NCBI GenBank assembly: GCA_022563775.1
Contig: JADFMS010000001.1
Location: 3,312 to 67,311, forward strand
Length of the DNA stretch: 64,000 bases
Reading direction: 5' to 3'
From: Fidelibacterota bacterium
Lineage (GTDB): Bacteria; Marinisomatota; SORT01
The notes under the pieces were generated by a model. The model was given only the letters and a program-made list of their open reading frames with translations. It was not told the DNA's origin and did not search any database. Of the stretch, positions 1 through 8,447 are shown one piece after another; positions within the stretch are counted from its first letter, which is position 1; every line of letters starts with the position of its first letter. The translations under genes were made by a program, and so were the position numbers.

Positions 1-930
1 TCCGTTTTCATCTACGATTCGAGCGCTATTCGGAGCTAATCCGAGCAACGCTTTTATAGCGCTGCTTGTTTTACTCCTCGCTCGCAGTTCAAGCACCTGA
101 CCGAGAAGGACTAAGGTTGTTATTACGGCAGCCGCTTCGAAATATAATCCTACCTCACCGTTCGCGTCTCGAAAAGCTGCGGGGAAAATTTCAGGGAAGA
201 GCGTAGCGATCACACTATATAGGTACGCGACTCCCATCCCTATCGCAATAAGCGTAAACATATTCAACGACTTGTAAACTATGGAATCCCATCCTCGTTT
301 AAAGAAGGGCGCTCCCGCCCAAAGAACTACCGGTGTTGCAAGAATAAATTCAAACCAGTGTCCCCAGCCCGAACTGTCGAAAGAGATTCCCGGAAACATC
401 TTTGACATCGTGAAAAGCAGGAGCGGTAGAGATAGAATTGTACTTAGCCAAAATCGCCTGCTCATATCCGTCAGCTCCGGGTTCTCTTCTTCTAACGTCA
501 CCGTCCGCGGCTCCAACGACATACCGCAAATAGGACATGAACCCTGTTCGTCTTTAACGATCTCAGGATGCATCGGACAGACGTACTCCTGCTTCGTAAC
601 GATAACAGGTTCAAGCGGTTCCAATCCCATTCCGCATGTGGGACACGAAGCCGGTCCCATATTTTTGATATCCGGGTGCATCGGACAGACATGAATCACG
701 TCAGAACCGCTATCTTGGTTTTTATGCTCTACATGATCATGATGATCGTGCTCGTGAGATTTATGCCCAGCATCAGGCAGTGCCTGCTCAAGAGGATATT
801 TTTCCGGGTCTTTGTCAAAAACCTCTTTACAATATTCAGAGCAGAAGTAAACAGCGCTTCCGTTGTGCTCGCTTTTTCCGGCTGCGTTCTCCGGTTCTAT
901 ATTCATATGACATACTGGATCAAAAGCCAT
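1..930 (-). CDS. copA: Copper-translocating P-type ATPase (CopA-like), N-terminal part only
   Basis: Reading frame open from the ATG at 930 to the window edge (310 codons, no stop), so the phosphorylation and ATP-binding domains lie outside. The N-terminus is elaborate: a YHS-type metal domain (residues 1-45, FDPVC and FCSEYC), a His-rich linker (about 55-69, HEHDHHDH), then two tandem heavy-metal-binding domains, each with CPMHP followed by CPxCGM (Cys82/96/99 and Cys118/132/135). Membrane segments begin near residue 158. This domain order is known from copper/silver-exporting P1B ATPases of the inner membrane. It starts 9 bp after the csoR-like gene with a GAGGAAA ribosome site, so it is probably co-transcribed with and repressed by that regulator. 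Cu(I) as substrate is inferred from the family and the neighbour; silver is possible. Confidence 0.93.
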   Translation of the reverse strand, partial: MAFDPVCHMNIEPENAAGKSEHNGSAVYFCSEYCKEVFDKDPEKYPLEQALPDAGHKSHEHDHHDHVEHKNQDSGSDVIHVCPMHPDIKNMGPASCPTCGMGLEPLEPVIVTKQEYVCPMHPEIVKDEQGSCPICGMSLEPRTVTLEEENPELTDMSRRFWLSTILSLPLLLFTMSKMFPGISFDSSGWGHWFEFILATPVVLWAGAPFFKRGWDSIVYKSLNMFTLIAIGMGVAYLYSVIATLFPEIFPAAFRDANGEVGLYFEAAAVITTLVLLGQVLELRARSKTSSAIKALLGLAPNSARIVDENG

Positions 931-939
931 TTCTTTTCC

Positions 940-1218
940 TCATTTTAAAAATTTGTTCATCTCGCGAAAAAGTTCGTCCACCTTTTTATCGGCATTGTTT
1001 CCCTTGGATTCAGCAAAAGCATCTTTGACACAACTCTTTACATGCCGCTCCATAATAACGAACGAGAGTGAGTCGAGCGCTTTTCTGACTGCTGTGATCT
1101 GATTGACAATATCCATGCAGTACTTGTTATCGGCTACCATCCGTTCGAGTCCGCCGACCTGCCCTTTGATAGCTTTAAGTCTTCTAAGCGATTTTGTTGT
1201 TGTTATTTCGTCGAGCAT
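940..1218 (-). CDS. csoR: CsoR/RcnR-family copper-sensing repressor
   Basis: A 92-residue all-helical DUF156 protein. The Cu(I) ligand set of CsoR is present with the canonical spacing: Cys34, His59 and Cys63 (C-x24-H-x3-C). RcnR-type nickel/cobalt sensors use a different N-terminal His pattern, so copper is the better assignment. Known family behaviour: apo-protein binds the operator and Cu(I) releases it. It is the first gene of a two-gene unit with the downstream copper ATPase (9 bp gap). A palindrome lies 17 bp upstream of the start, suggesting autoregulation. The ATG at 1218 is preceded by AAAGGAG. Confidence 0.93.
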   Translation of the reverse strand: MLDEITTTKSLRRLKAIKGQVGGLERMVADNKYCMDIVNQITAVRKALDSLSFVIMERHVKSCVKDAFAESKGNNADKKVDELFREMNKFLK

Positions 1219-1235
1219 TTTGACTCCTTTTTCTT

Positions 1236-1261
1236 AATACCCTACACCCCTATAAGGTATT
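1236..1261. promoter_or_regulatory. Candidate CsoR operator
   Basis: A 26-bp imperfect palindrome with arms AATACC and GGTATT; 9 of 13 symmetric pairs match and the centre is a C-rich tract, as in known CsoR operators (A/T-rich flanks around a G/C tract). It lies between the csoR promoter and the csoR start, inside the predicted 5' UTR, where bound repressor would block transcription. Confidence 0.6.
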
Positions 1262-1276
1262 GTTATTTGCAACAGT

Positions 1277-1304
1277 AATATAATCATTAAATATCATTTG
1301 TCAA
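1277..1304 (-). promoter_or_regulatory. Promoter of csoR-copA
   Basis: On the minus strand a perfect TTGACA (-35, 1304-1299) is followed after 16 bp by TATATT (-10, 1282-1277). The predicted start site is near 1270, just upstream of the CsoR-like palindrome. Confidence 0.6.
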
Positions 1305-1375
1305 GAAAAAATATTCGTGCAAGGAAGAGTATTGCAAGATTCCCCGCCTGAACAACGTTGTGCAATGACGGTAAC

Positions 1376-1445
1376 GTGCGAGTCAGGGCTTGCCCTGACC
1401 GCAAAACCTCTTTCTAAAGGCGTCAGGGCAAGCCCTGACTGCCAC
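1376..1445. repeat. REP-like palindromic repeat, copy A
   Basis: A 70-bp intergenic element. Each end carries an 18-bp self-complementary core (GTCAGGGC, two bases, GCCCTGAC) and the two cores are inverted copies of each other, around a non-conserved middle. The same element, with near-identical ends (GTGCGAGTCAGGGC ... CCCTGACTGCCAC), recurs at 58582-58656. It lies 12 bp beyond the stop of the DtxR-like gene, so it could also act as an RNA 3' structure for that operon. It resembles REP/BIME sequences, which are often spread by RAYT transposases; none is seen here. Confidence 0.8.
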
Positions 1446-1457
1446 TTACGGTAAAAA

Positions 1458-2126
1458 TTATTTACCGTTAGAAGGACGGACGAATATCTCTCGCGCTACA
1501 TCCCTGTCAAGCGCTACTTCTGTCTGATCTACCTTTACCACAAATGAGGGAATTTTCTGATATAACTTTATCTCCGCTCCCGGCTCCACACCAAGCAGCG
1601 TCAAACGCTCATAACGTTCATGATAAGCGGGAGTGGTAAACATTATCTTTGAAGTGGTACCTACTTCCACCCTATCGAGCGGAACAACGACTTGGCGTAC
1701 CTCCGTCTTAAATCCCTTGCAACACTCTCCACGAGGGATCTTCCTCCCGTGAGGACAATAAGTGGGATGTCCGAGAAAAGTACAAAGGGAATCCTCGACT
1801 TCGGGGCTTAAAACATGCTCGAATTTGCAAGCTTGCGATTCCATCTCCTCTTCCGAGACCTGGAGCAGATCGGTCAGAAGCCGTTCGGTCAACCGATGTC
1901 GCCGGACAAGAGATTCCGCTTTTTTCTCTCCCAATTCGGTAAGCTCGAAAGTTTCACCGGTCACTTTTAGATATTTCGATTCCTCCGCTTCCGGCAGCTG
2001 TTCAGCGTAACCGTTCAAAGAAGCATGGTCGCAACGAACCCCGTTTTCATGTTCTGAAGAATCTTCGTTATCTTCTAAAAGAAGAAAAACGTGTTCAAGT
2101 AAGTGATCTAACTTCTCTTGTCTCAT
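1458..2126 (-). CDS. DtxR/MntR-family metalloregulator with C-terminal FeoA-like domain
   Basis: 222 residues: a winged-helix/dimerisation part (about 1-130), with the conserved RRHRLTERLL helix and the metal-site stretch containing ACKFEH and CxxFLGHPxxCPHG, then a FeoA/SH3-like domain (about 145-218). Family role: Fe(II)- or Mn(II)-dependent repressor. It is the last gene of the fur-feoB operon, so it probably senses iron. No separate feoA gene is present; the FeoA fold occurs only as this fusion. The N-terminal region is somewhat divergent (acidic and His-rich, residues 18-35). It overlaps the upstream small gene by 32 bp. Confidence 0.85.
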   Translation of the reverse strand: MRQEKLDHLLEHVFLLLEDNEDSSEHENGVRCDHASLNGYAEQLPEAEESKYLKVTGETFELTELGEKKAESLVRRHRLTERLLTDLLQVSEEEMESQACKFEHVLSPEVEDSLCTFLGHPTYCPHGRKIPRGECCKGFKTEVRQVVVPLDRVEVGTTSKIMFTTPAYHERYERLTLLGVEPGAEIKLYQKIPSFVVKVDQTEVALDRDVAREIFVRPSNGK

Positions 2127-2301
2127 CCGTTTCCTTTTTCCCGAATAATTTTCTAAATAAATTTACTATATGCGACTCTTCGACGTATTCATAACCGCAG
2201 TGAGGACAACAAAGAATATTACATCCTTTATTAAAAGGACATCCCGAATGGCATGCCATCTCTTCAGCTGTATATTCACCACCGCACAGTGGACAATTCA
2301 T
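2095..2301 (-). CDS. Small Cys-rich protein of the feo operon
   Basis: 68 residues with eight cysteines in the first half (Cys3, 6, 17, 21, 27, 31, 32, 35), including CPLC and CCPHCGYEY knuckles plus His18, then a basic/acidic tail. This looks like a zinc-ribbon or possibly Fe-S-binding peptide. It is translationally coupled on both sides: its start overlaps the feoB stop (ATGA) and its 3' end overlaps the DtxR-like gene by 32 bp. Small Cys-containing FeoC-type proteins are known beside feoB; this one is not a recognisable winged-helix FeoC. Function unknown; a role in FeoB assembly or control is inference from position. Confidence 0.8.
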   Translation of the reverse strand: MNCPLCGGEYTAEEMACHSGCPFNKGCNILCCPHCGYEYVEESHIVNLFRKLFGKKETDETREVRSLT

Positions 2302-4253
2302 CCTGTATACCCCACTAAATTAAGTATAAAATTAAGCAGCCCGCCCACACCGAACGCTACCGGCAGAATGACAGCGGACATAGCGAGCGTCATCTTCACT
2401 CCCCGTTCTTTTATCATTATTAAAAAATTGGCGATGCAGGGAATAAAAAGCGTCAATGTTACCGATGCAACCAATATCTGCGGTGTCGTGAGATCCATTT
2501 GGTTCAGTCCGGCTATTCCGTAATCTCTTCTCAGAAACCCTACTATAAACGCTTCGGTCGCTTTGGCAGGCAGACCGAGAACATTCTGCACCAACGGACT
2601 TGATACACGTTCTAAAACCAGTAAAGCGCCGGTTGCATGGAGAACGTAAAGCAACAGCGTACCGAAGAAGAAAAGCGGTACCGCCTCTTTCAGATACCAT
2701 TCGGTTCTTGCGAGTGTCTTAACGGTGATATTTCCCAGCTTGGGCACACGCATTGGAGGCAACTCGAGTATGAAATCCGAACTATCCTCCGGGATAACTT
2801 TCGAAGCGAGAAACCCGACTACGACGAGAACACCAAAAACTACCACTCCCCATATTAATAAAGCAGACATTGAAATAGCGCCTAAGAGTCCGAGAATTAC
2901 TCCCAGCTGCGCGCTGCACGGCACACCGAGAGCAAGAAGCAAAGTAACGAGAATCCTCTCTTTTTTCGTATCGAGAATCCGTGTTGTCAGTGTAGCCATG
3001 GTATCGCATCCAAGTCCGAGAACCATTGGCAAAACCGCTTTCCCGTTCAATCCCATCAACTTGAACACCTTGTTGAGCATCACGGCAAGACGGGGGAGAT
3101 ACCCGGAATCTTCAAGAATTCCGAATGCAATGAAGAATGTCACCACCACCGGCAGTATTATCGCTATCGAGTACGGCAGCGCCATGGTAAGAAGCCCGTA
3201 ATCTCCAACGAATATATCCCTGATAACAGGTACCGGGACATAGCTGAACAATTCCATAAACCATACGGAAAGATATTTGGCGAATATGACTCCCTCGAGA
3301 TAATCAGTAAGATATCCGGCGCCGAAAATTCCTACGAACTGATACATCATATAAAGTACGCCGAGAACGAAGAATAGTCCCCAAAAGGGATGCATGGTCA
3401 AGATACCTATTTTAGTAGCGAAATCCGAGTTTTCGTTTGCGTTCTGACCTAAGGCTATATCTGAAATTCTTCCGGCTTCCTTCATCCTTCGCCTTGTGAT
3501 AACTCTCGAAAGCCGTTCGTTAAATCTCTCCTGAACGGTGGCGACTATCGTCATCACCTCGGCAAATTCCGATGAAGACATTTTGTCCTGAAGCCACCCA
3601 TGTATCGTTTCATCACCAGCCAGCAGCATGAGGGAAACTCCTCTATGACCGGAGTGAATCTCTCCGAGATATCCTTCTATCTTTTTTATCGCAGGTTCAA
3701 TGATCGGTCCATATCTCACCCGTATCGTGGGTACGGCAGGATTTTTCAGCGCCTCTCCGATCTCTTTCAATCCCTTAGCCCGTGTAGCGACACTGTGCAG
3801 TACTTCCACTCCAAGAAGATCGGACAACTCTGCACTGTCGATCGAAACCCCTCTTGTGATCGCTTCATCGGTCATGTTAAGATCCATGATCATCGGTAGG
3901 TCGAGTTCCGCTAACTGAATAGTGAGGAGCAGCCCCCTTTTAAGATTTTTTGAATCGACGACCTGGACTACCGATTTAGGATTTTCTCTTAGAAGAAGAT
4001 CTCTTGTCACCTGCTCGTCCTCGGAGGAGGGCAGTAGATTATTCACACCGGGTGTATCTATTATAGTGTCTTGCGTACCGTTGACGCCTATTCTTCCCTT
4101 CGTAATTTCGACCGTGGTACCGGGAAAGTTCGATACGGTGACGTACCTGCCGGAAAGATAGCCGAATATAACGCTTTTACCGACATTTGGATTACCTACG
4201 AGAACTACGGGAGGTGTCTTACCGTCAACTGATATCGAGCTGTGCCCGTGCAC
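2298..4253 (-). CDS. feoB: Ferrous iron transporter FeoB
   Basis: 651-residue inner-membrane Fe(II) importer. The N-terminal G domain shows G1 GNPNVGKS (20-27), G3 DTPG (66-69) and G4 NMTD (126-129); a GDI-like helical spacer follows, then a C-terminal membrane domain with about eight hydrophobic segments from residue 290 on. It is shorter than E. coli FeoB (773) but close to other bacterial FeoB lengths of about 640-670, so no truncation is assumed. Starts with GTG 2 bp after the fur stop and ends overlapping the Cys-rich gene. Regulation by Fur is likely through the box upstream of fur. Confidence 0.95.
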   Translation of the reverse strand: MHGHSSISVDGKTPPVVLVGNPNVGKSVIFGYLSGRYVTVSNFPGTTVEITKGRIGVNGTQDTIIDTPGVNNLLPSSEDEQVTRDLLLRENPKSVVQVVDSKNLKRGLLLTIQLAELDLPMIMDLNMTDEAITRGVSIDSAELSDLLGVEVLHSVATRAKGLKEIGEALKNPAVPTIRVRYGPIIEPAIKKIEGYLGEIHSGHRGVSLMLLAGDETIHGWLQDKMSSSEFAEVMTIVATVQERFNERLSRVITRRRMKEAGRISDIALGQNANENSDFATKIGILTMHPFWGLFFVLGVLYMMYQFVGIFGAGYLTDYLEGVIFAKYLSVWFMELFSYVPVPVIRDIFVGDYGLLTMALPYSIAIILPVVVTFFIAFGILEDSGYLPRLAVMLNKVFKLMGLNGKAVLPMVLGLGCDTMATLTTRILDTKKERILVTLLLALGVPCSAQLGVILGLLGAISMSALLIWGVVVFGVLVVVGFLASKVIPEDSSDFILELPPMRVPKLGNITVKTLARTEWYLKEAVPLFFFGTLLLYVLHATGALLVLERVSSPLVQNVLGLPAKATEAFIVGFLRRDYGIAGLNQMDLTTPQILVASVTLTLFIPCIANFLIMIKERGVKMTLAMSAVILPVAFGVGGLLNFILNLVGYTG

Positions 4254-4255
4254 TA

Positions 4256-4696
4256 TTAATTATTCCTCACCTGGCATTTATCACATAAACCGAAAATAAT
4301 GAGATTATGCTTTGTGGGAAAAAAATCAAATTCTTTGCAGATCTTATCCTGCTGTTTTTCGATCATACGATCACTGAACTCTATGATTTTTCCGCATTGC
4401 GTACAGACGAGGTGCTCATGATGCTTTTGAGCAAGCGTATTCTCAAAATGCACCTGACTTGCGCCGACATTAACCTTGGATACGAATCCGTTTTCGACAA
4501 GCAGATCAAGTGTTCTGTATACAGTGGCTCTTGAAACAGATTTTTTTTCTTGCCGCATACGGAAGTAGATCTCATCCGCATCAAAGTGCTCTGAGGAGCT
4601 GTAGACTTCTTTAAATATTAAAAGCCGTGCAGGTGTACACTTCATGCCATTCGTATGGAGCGTATCTTTGAATTTTTCTAATAGCGTTTTATCCAT
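4256..4696 (-). CDS. fur: Ferric uptake regulator (Fur family)
   Basis: 146 residues. N-terminal winged helix (about 1-83, with SRATVYRTL recognition region), then the dimerisation domain with the HHEH regulatory metal site (92-95) and two structural-zinc pairs CxxC (Cys98/101 and Cys138/141). Fur, rather than Zur or PerR, is supported by its position as first gene of the feoB operon and by a Fur-box-like sequence in its own promoter. It is unusual for fur and a DtxR-type repressor to sit in one transcription unit. Confidence 0.92.
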   Translation of the reverse strand: MDKTLLEKFKDTLHTNGMKCTPARLLIFKEVYSSSEHFDADEIYFRMRQEKKSVSRATVYRTLDLLVENGFVSKVNVGASQVHFENTLAQKHHEHLVCTQCGKIIEFSDRMIEKQQDKICKEFDFFPTKHNLIIFGLCDKCQVRNN

Positions 4697-4714
4697 ATCG
4701 CACTCAACTGTAAT

Positions 4715-4729
4715 TGAAACTCATTCTCA
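4715..4729 (-). promoter_or_regulatory. Fur box upstream of fur-feoB
   Basis: On the minus strand TGAGAATGAGTTTCA matches the 7-1-7 Fur consensus TGATAATNATTATCA at 11 of 14 defined positions. It begins 18 bp upstream of the fur ATG and would overlap the transcription start, which suits iron-dependent repression of the whole operon. Confidence 0.7.
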
Positions 4730-4734
4730 TTTAG

Positions 4735-4763
4735 AAATTACACCTAATTATCTAATGGTGCAA
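4735..4763 (-). promoter_or_regulatory. Promoter of the fur-feoB operon
   Basis: Minus strand TTGCAC (-35, 4763-4758), 17 bp, TAATTT (-10, 4740-4735). The Fur box starts 5 bp downstream of the -10. Confidence 0.45.
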
Positions 4764-4775
4764 GCGATATTTCTA

Positions 4776-7700
4776 TTAACCCTTTATTTTTCCGGCGGAA
4801 CGAAGAGATTCTATCCGCTGCTGAGCGTATCTGCCGTAATCGCTCAGAGTGCCTTTCTCCTGGATTATCCTGTCGTACATAAGCACTGATTTACTGAATT
4901 CACCCAGCTCTTCATAGGCGTTACCCGCTTTCCACCACGCGGACGCTGACCAGTCCAATTTTGTCGGTTTACCGAAATATGAAACTTTCAGATATTCCGT
5001 TATCGCTCGCGCGTATTCTCCTTTATTGAAATAACTCTCTCCGGTCCAGAAGAGTATTTCCGCCGAACTTTCAGATTCAGCATACGGCAAAAGACTTTCC
5101 CAGTGTTCAGCCGCTTTGTCGTAATCTCCGACATTCATAAGAAGGTTGCCTATTTTCATCTTCATGGCGAATCGGTTTTTCGAATTTGGATATATTTTCA
5201 AATAGGTCTGCGCCGTCGTGAGAGCAGGATCAAGAAAACCTGCTTCTTCATAAGCTCTTACAAGATTTCTGTGTGCAATCTCTCTTGATTGACCCGAATT
5301 CGGATGATCAATTGTTTTCTTAAAATATCCGATCGCATTGTTATACTGCTGTACCGATGTAAAGAGTTGCCCGATAGTCAAATATACCTTTGTAATCAGG
5401 TCGGATTCGGGATAATCATCCTCTAATTTAATTAATCTGTTTAGAGCATCCTGTTTTTTATTTTCCTCTACAGCTATCAGGCTAAGCTCAAATCCGGATA
5501 GAACGCCGTAACTACTTTCAGCAAAATTTTCGACTATTTCCTTAAAATGCCGTTTAGCGGCGGGGAATTGACTCTCTCGAACATAATATGAACCTCTTTC
5601 GAAGAGTAATAGCGACCTCTCTTCATCAGTCGCGCCATTCAAATATTTACTTTTAAAACCTGCCTCAACGCGTTCTGCATCAATCAGTTTTCCTTCACGA
5701 TAGTAGCAGGAAAGAATTTTCAATATAAATTTTTTACTGTTTTTATCCGGCAGAAGAGACTTCGCAATCTCATATTCGCTCCTTGCGAGCGGGTAATCCT
5801 CATCATCAAAATATATCTCCGCCAACATTTCATGAAATTTAGAAGTGATCTCACGGTTCCAATTCTTTGCAATAAGTGACCTAAGCAGAGGTTTTGTCTG
5901 CTTCGCGCCTCCATCTGCTTTCTTCATTGACAACAAAGCGAATGCGGCGTTTGCAGAGTTATTTGAAATGGTTTCCTTCTGAAGATATTTTCGGTAGAAA
6001 GATTTTGCTAACCTTGTCTTCCCTATTTTCTCTGCGGAAACTGCTGCATAATAAATTTCTTCGTCATTTTTAGGTACACGGCGCGGAACAAATGTTTTAG
6101 AGAACCATGATTCAGCCGGACCTGCCGAAAGAAAATCAGTTAGAGCTTTCTCGTATTCACCCGCCTCGAAATAAACCAGTCCAAGCTTTGAGCTGACACT
6201 GTCCACATATTCCGAATAATAATAATTTTGAACTATATCCGTAAAATGCGGCATAGCCTTCTCCTGCTCACCTGAAGTCATATACGAATTTCCGAGAAGG
6301 TATTTTGCCCGCACGATATCAATTCCATCAGGATATCTTTGAATATATGCTGAAAGATCAAGTTTTTTTCGATCCGGAGAGCTGCTCTTAAGGCTGAGCA
6401 ACGCTATCGCCATAGAAGCTTCTTCGGCGTTCTCGCTCCTCGGAAACTCCTTGACTATTCGCTCAAATACTCTTCTGCCTTTCAACCATTCCTCTTTTTT
6501 GGCATATAGTTTTCCGATTGACAATAGCGCTTTATCAATGAATTCAGATTTTGGATAGCTGTTCACAAACGATTCTAAGGATTTTAACTTCACCTCATCA
6601 GAACCATTGGAAATTGACGATAAGTAATAAGTTGCCGAACTGATATCCTCGTATTGAGGATATTTGCTCAAAAGTTCTGTGAGATATGAGCGGGTAGTTT
6701 GCTTGTAAAAGAGCTCCATCTCAATCCTATTTTCATAACCGGATATTTCTGACAATTTAAGATTCAGTTCACCGAGCATGAATAACAATACGGGTTGTAC
6801 ATCCTTGGATGGATTCGACTTCAGCAAATTTTTTAGAAGTTCCGATGCCCTCTCATAATCTTTCATTTCATCCGAGTAAATTCCGGCAAGTTCAATAAAA
6901 AGATCCTCTCTTGGTTTATCCGAAAGCAGATTGCCCATCAGCTCCGCAAGTCGTTCGAATCCCAGATCGCTCTCCCTTTTAACATAGCTATCAATATGAT
7001 ATCTGAGTTTTCTCCCCTCTTCGGTGGCGCTGCTGCCCGGATATAAATCGCGTAATTTGTTCAACTCTTCCATAGCTTCATTAAGTAATCCGGCATGATA
7101 TTGACTGAGAGCCAACCCGAAAGTTGCATCATCCTCTAATTCTCTTTTCTCCGAATTTCTAAGCGCAAATTTATATTGTTCGATAGCCTCATTCGGCTGA
7201 TCAAGATAGATTCTGTAAATCTCTCCCGCCTTAAATGCAAAATAGACTTTCTCTCCGGCATCCGGATGGGATAGATAATCCAGGCAATATGCAACAGCGC
7301 TGCGAGGATCTTCCTTATCTAAGGCTATACCGATCAGTCTCTTGAGACTCTCGCTGATGACGCCTAAACTATCTTCAGTGTCACTTGACACGACCTTCTT
7401 GTAGAATGCCGATGCCTGGATGAGGTCTCTCCTGCTTTCAGCTGTGAATCCTCGTCTGAATTGCAACAGGACATTTTCATATTCGGTCGAAAACGATGTG
7501 TCAATTTTTCTGTAATTTTTTTCAGCCTCTTCATATTCGCCCAAAAGTACTTTTGAATCGCCCATACGTAAGATCGCTCTGTTTTTTAGAACACCCGTTG
7601 CTTTCTTCTCTATTGATCTGAATTTGTTATAGGCGGATTTCTGGTTCCCGTTGGATAGCTCTAATTCTCCGTAAAGCAGCATCCCTTTTTGCACTTCGTC

Positions 7701-8435
7701 GGCGCTGAGAGATAATTTAGATAATTTTGACAATGATTTTCCGGCGGCTTCATAATCGGAAAGTCTCATCTGAATCCGTGCTGTCGAATGCAATATCAGC
7801 GGCAGATGAATCTTTGAATGCCTATGCTTTCGGGCTATTTCAAGCTGCTTCAGCGCCTCTTCGTCTCTATGTTCATTTTCATATATACCCGCAAGTACGG
7901 TCAGAGCGGTCATTGATTCCCGGCTTTCCGGGCTTGATTCGAGAAGTTCCAACAGTATGGATTCGGTCAAATCACTTATTCCTGCCTTCAAATAATTGAA
8001 TCCGCTTGCAAGGAAGGCTGATTCGAGTTGCTTACTGTTAGGATAATGCGAAGTAAATTTCTTGAAAGTGACGGCTGCCGAGATATAGTCTCCTATTTGC
8101 GCGCTTGCCTGAGCAGATTTCATCAATGCGTTTTCCGCCTCAACCGTGCCGTGGTACTCTTCCTCGAGTTGTATGTATACCCTTCTCGCTTCACTGAAAT
8201 TCGGTATATTGAAATGCGAATCGCCAAGCAGTTTGAGCGCATTTAAACGATACCGGGAAGCCGGGTACTCTGTCAGAAATTTTTCCAGCTGAATTACTGC
8301 GATATCGTATAGCCTATCATCATACAGTTTAGACGCAAAATTAAATTCATCGCTCTCTCCTGAAATCTGAGCTGCGTTTGTAACCGGAAAATTAAGGATG
8401 CAGAATAAAAGAAAATATTTTAGAGTGATTTTCAA
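4776..8435 (-). CDS. Giant secreted/periplasmic TPR-repeat protein
   Basis: 1219 residues with a clear signal peptide (about 1-22, ending VTNA-AQ) and tandem tetratricopeptide-like helical repeats over nearly the whole length; the recurring pattern is A..Y..F...YP.S....A....G, as in YbgF/BamD-type repeats. About 30 repeats would fit. Such proteins act as periplasmic or outer-membrane scaffolds; the partner cannot be read from the sequence. It starts 12 bp after the pcrA stop. TPR proteins recur at 21294, 27722 and 52919, so the organism seems rich in them. Specific function unknown. Confidence 0.9.
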   Translation of the reverse strand: MKITLKYFLLFCILNFPVTNAAQISGESDEFNFASKLYDDRLYDIAVIQLEKFLTEYPASRYRLNALKLLGDSHFNIPNFSEARRVYIQLEEEYHGTVEAENALMKSAQASAQIGDYISAAVTFKKFTSHYPNSKQLESAFLASGFNYLKAGISDLTESILLELLESSPESRESMTALTVLAGIYENEHRDEEALKQLEIARKHRHSKIHLPLILHSTARIQMRLSDYEAAGKSLSKLSKLSLSADEVQKGMLLYGELELSNGNQKSAYNKFRSIEKKATGVLKNRAILRMGDSKVLLGEYEEAEKNYRKIDTSFSTEYENVLLQFRRGFTAESRRDLIQASAFYKKVVSSDTEDSLGVISESLKRLIGIALDKEDPRSAVAYCLDYLSHPDAGEKVYFAFKAGEIYRIYLDQPNEAIEQYKFALRNSEKRELEDDATFGLALSQYHAGLLNEAMEELNKLRDLYPGSSATEEGRKLRYHIDSYVKRESDLGFERLAELMGNLLSDKPREDLFIELAGIYSDEMKDYERASELLKNLLKSNPSKDVQPVLLFMLGELNLKLSEISGYENRIEMELFYKQTTRSYLTELLSKYPQYEDISSATYYLSSISNGSDEVKLKSLESFVNSYPKSEFIDKALLSIGKLYAKKEEWLKGRRVFERIVKEFPRSENAEEASMAIALLSLKSSSPDRKKLDLSAYIQRYPDGIDIVRAKYLLGNSYMTSGEQEKAMPHFTDIVQNYYYSEYVDSVSSKLGLVYFEAGEYEKALTDFLSAGPAESWFSKTFVPRRVPKNDEEIYYAAVSAEKIGKTRLAKSFYRKYLQKETISNNSANAAFALLSMKKADGGAKQTKPLLRSLIAKNWNREITSKFHEMLAEIYFDDEDYPLARSEYEIAKSLLPDKNSKKFILKILSCYYREGKLIDAERVEAGFKSKYLNGATDEERSLLLFERGSYYVRESQFPAAKRHFKEIVENFAESSYGVLSGFELSLIAVEENKKQDALNRLIKLEDDYPESDLITKVYLTIGQLFTSVQQYNNAIGYFKKTIDHPNSGQSREIAHRNLVRAYEEAGFLDPALTTAQTYLKIYPNSKNRFAMKMKIGNLLMNVGDYDKAAEHWESLLPYAESESSAEILFWTGESYFNKGEYARAITEYLKVSYFGKPTKLDWSASAWWKAGNAYEELGEFSKSVLMYDRIIQEKGTLSDYGRYAQQRIESLRSAGKIKG

Positions 8436-8447
8436 GAGGAACCCTGT

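Noticed and set aside
2298..4253. Truncated FeoB
   Set aside because: At 651 residues it is short compared with E. coli, but the G domain and the full membrane part are present and similar lengths are normal in other phyla.
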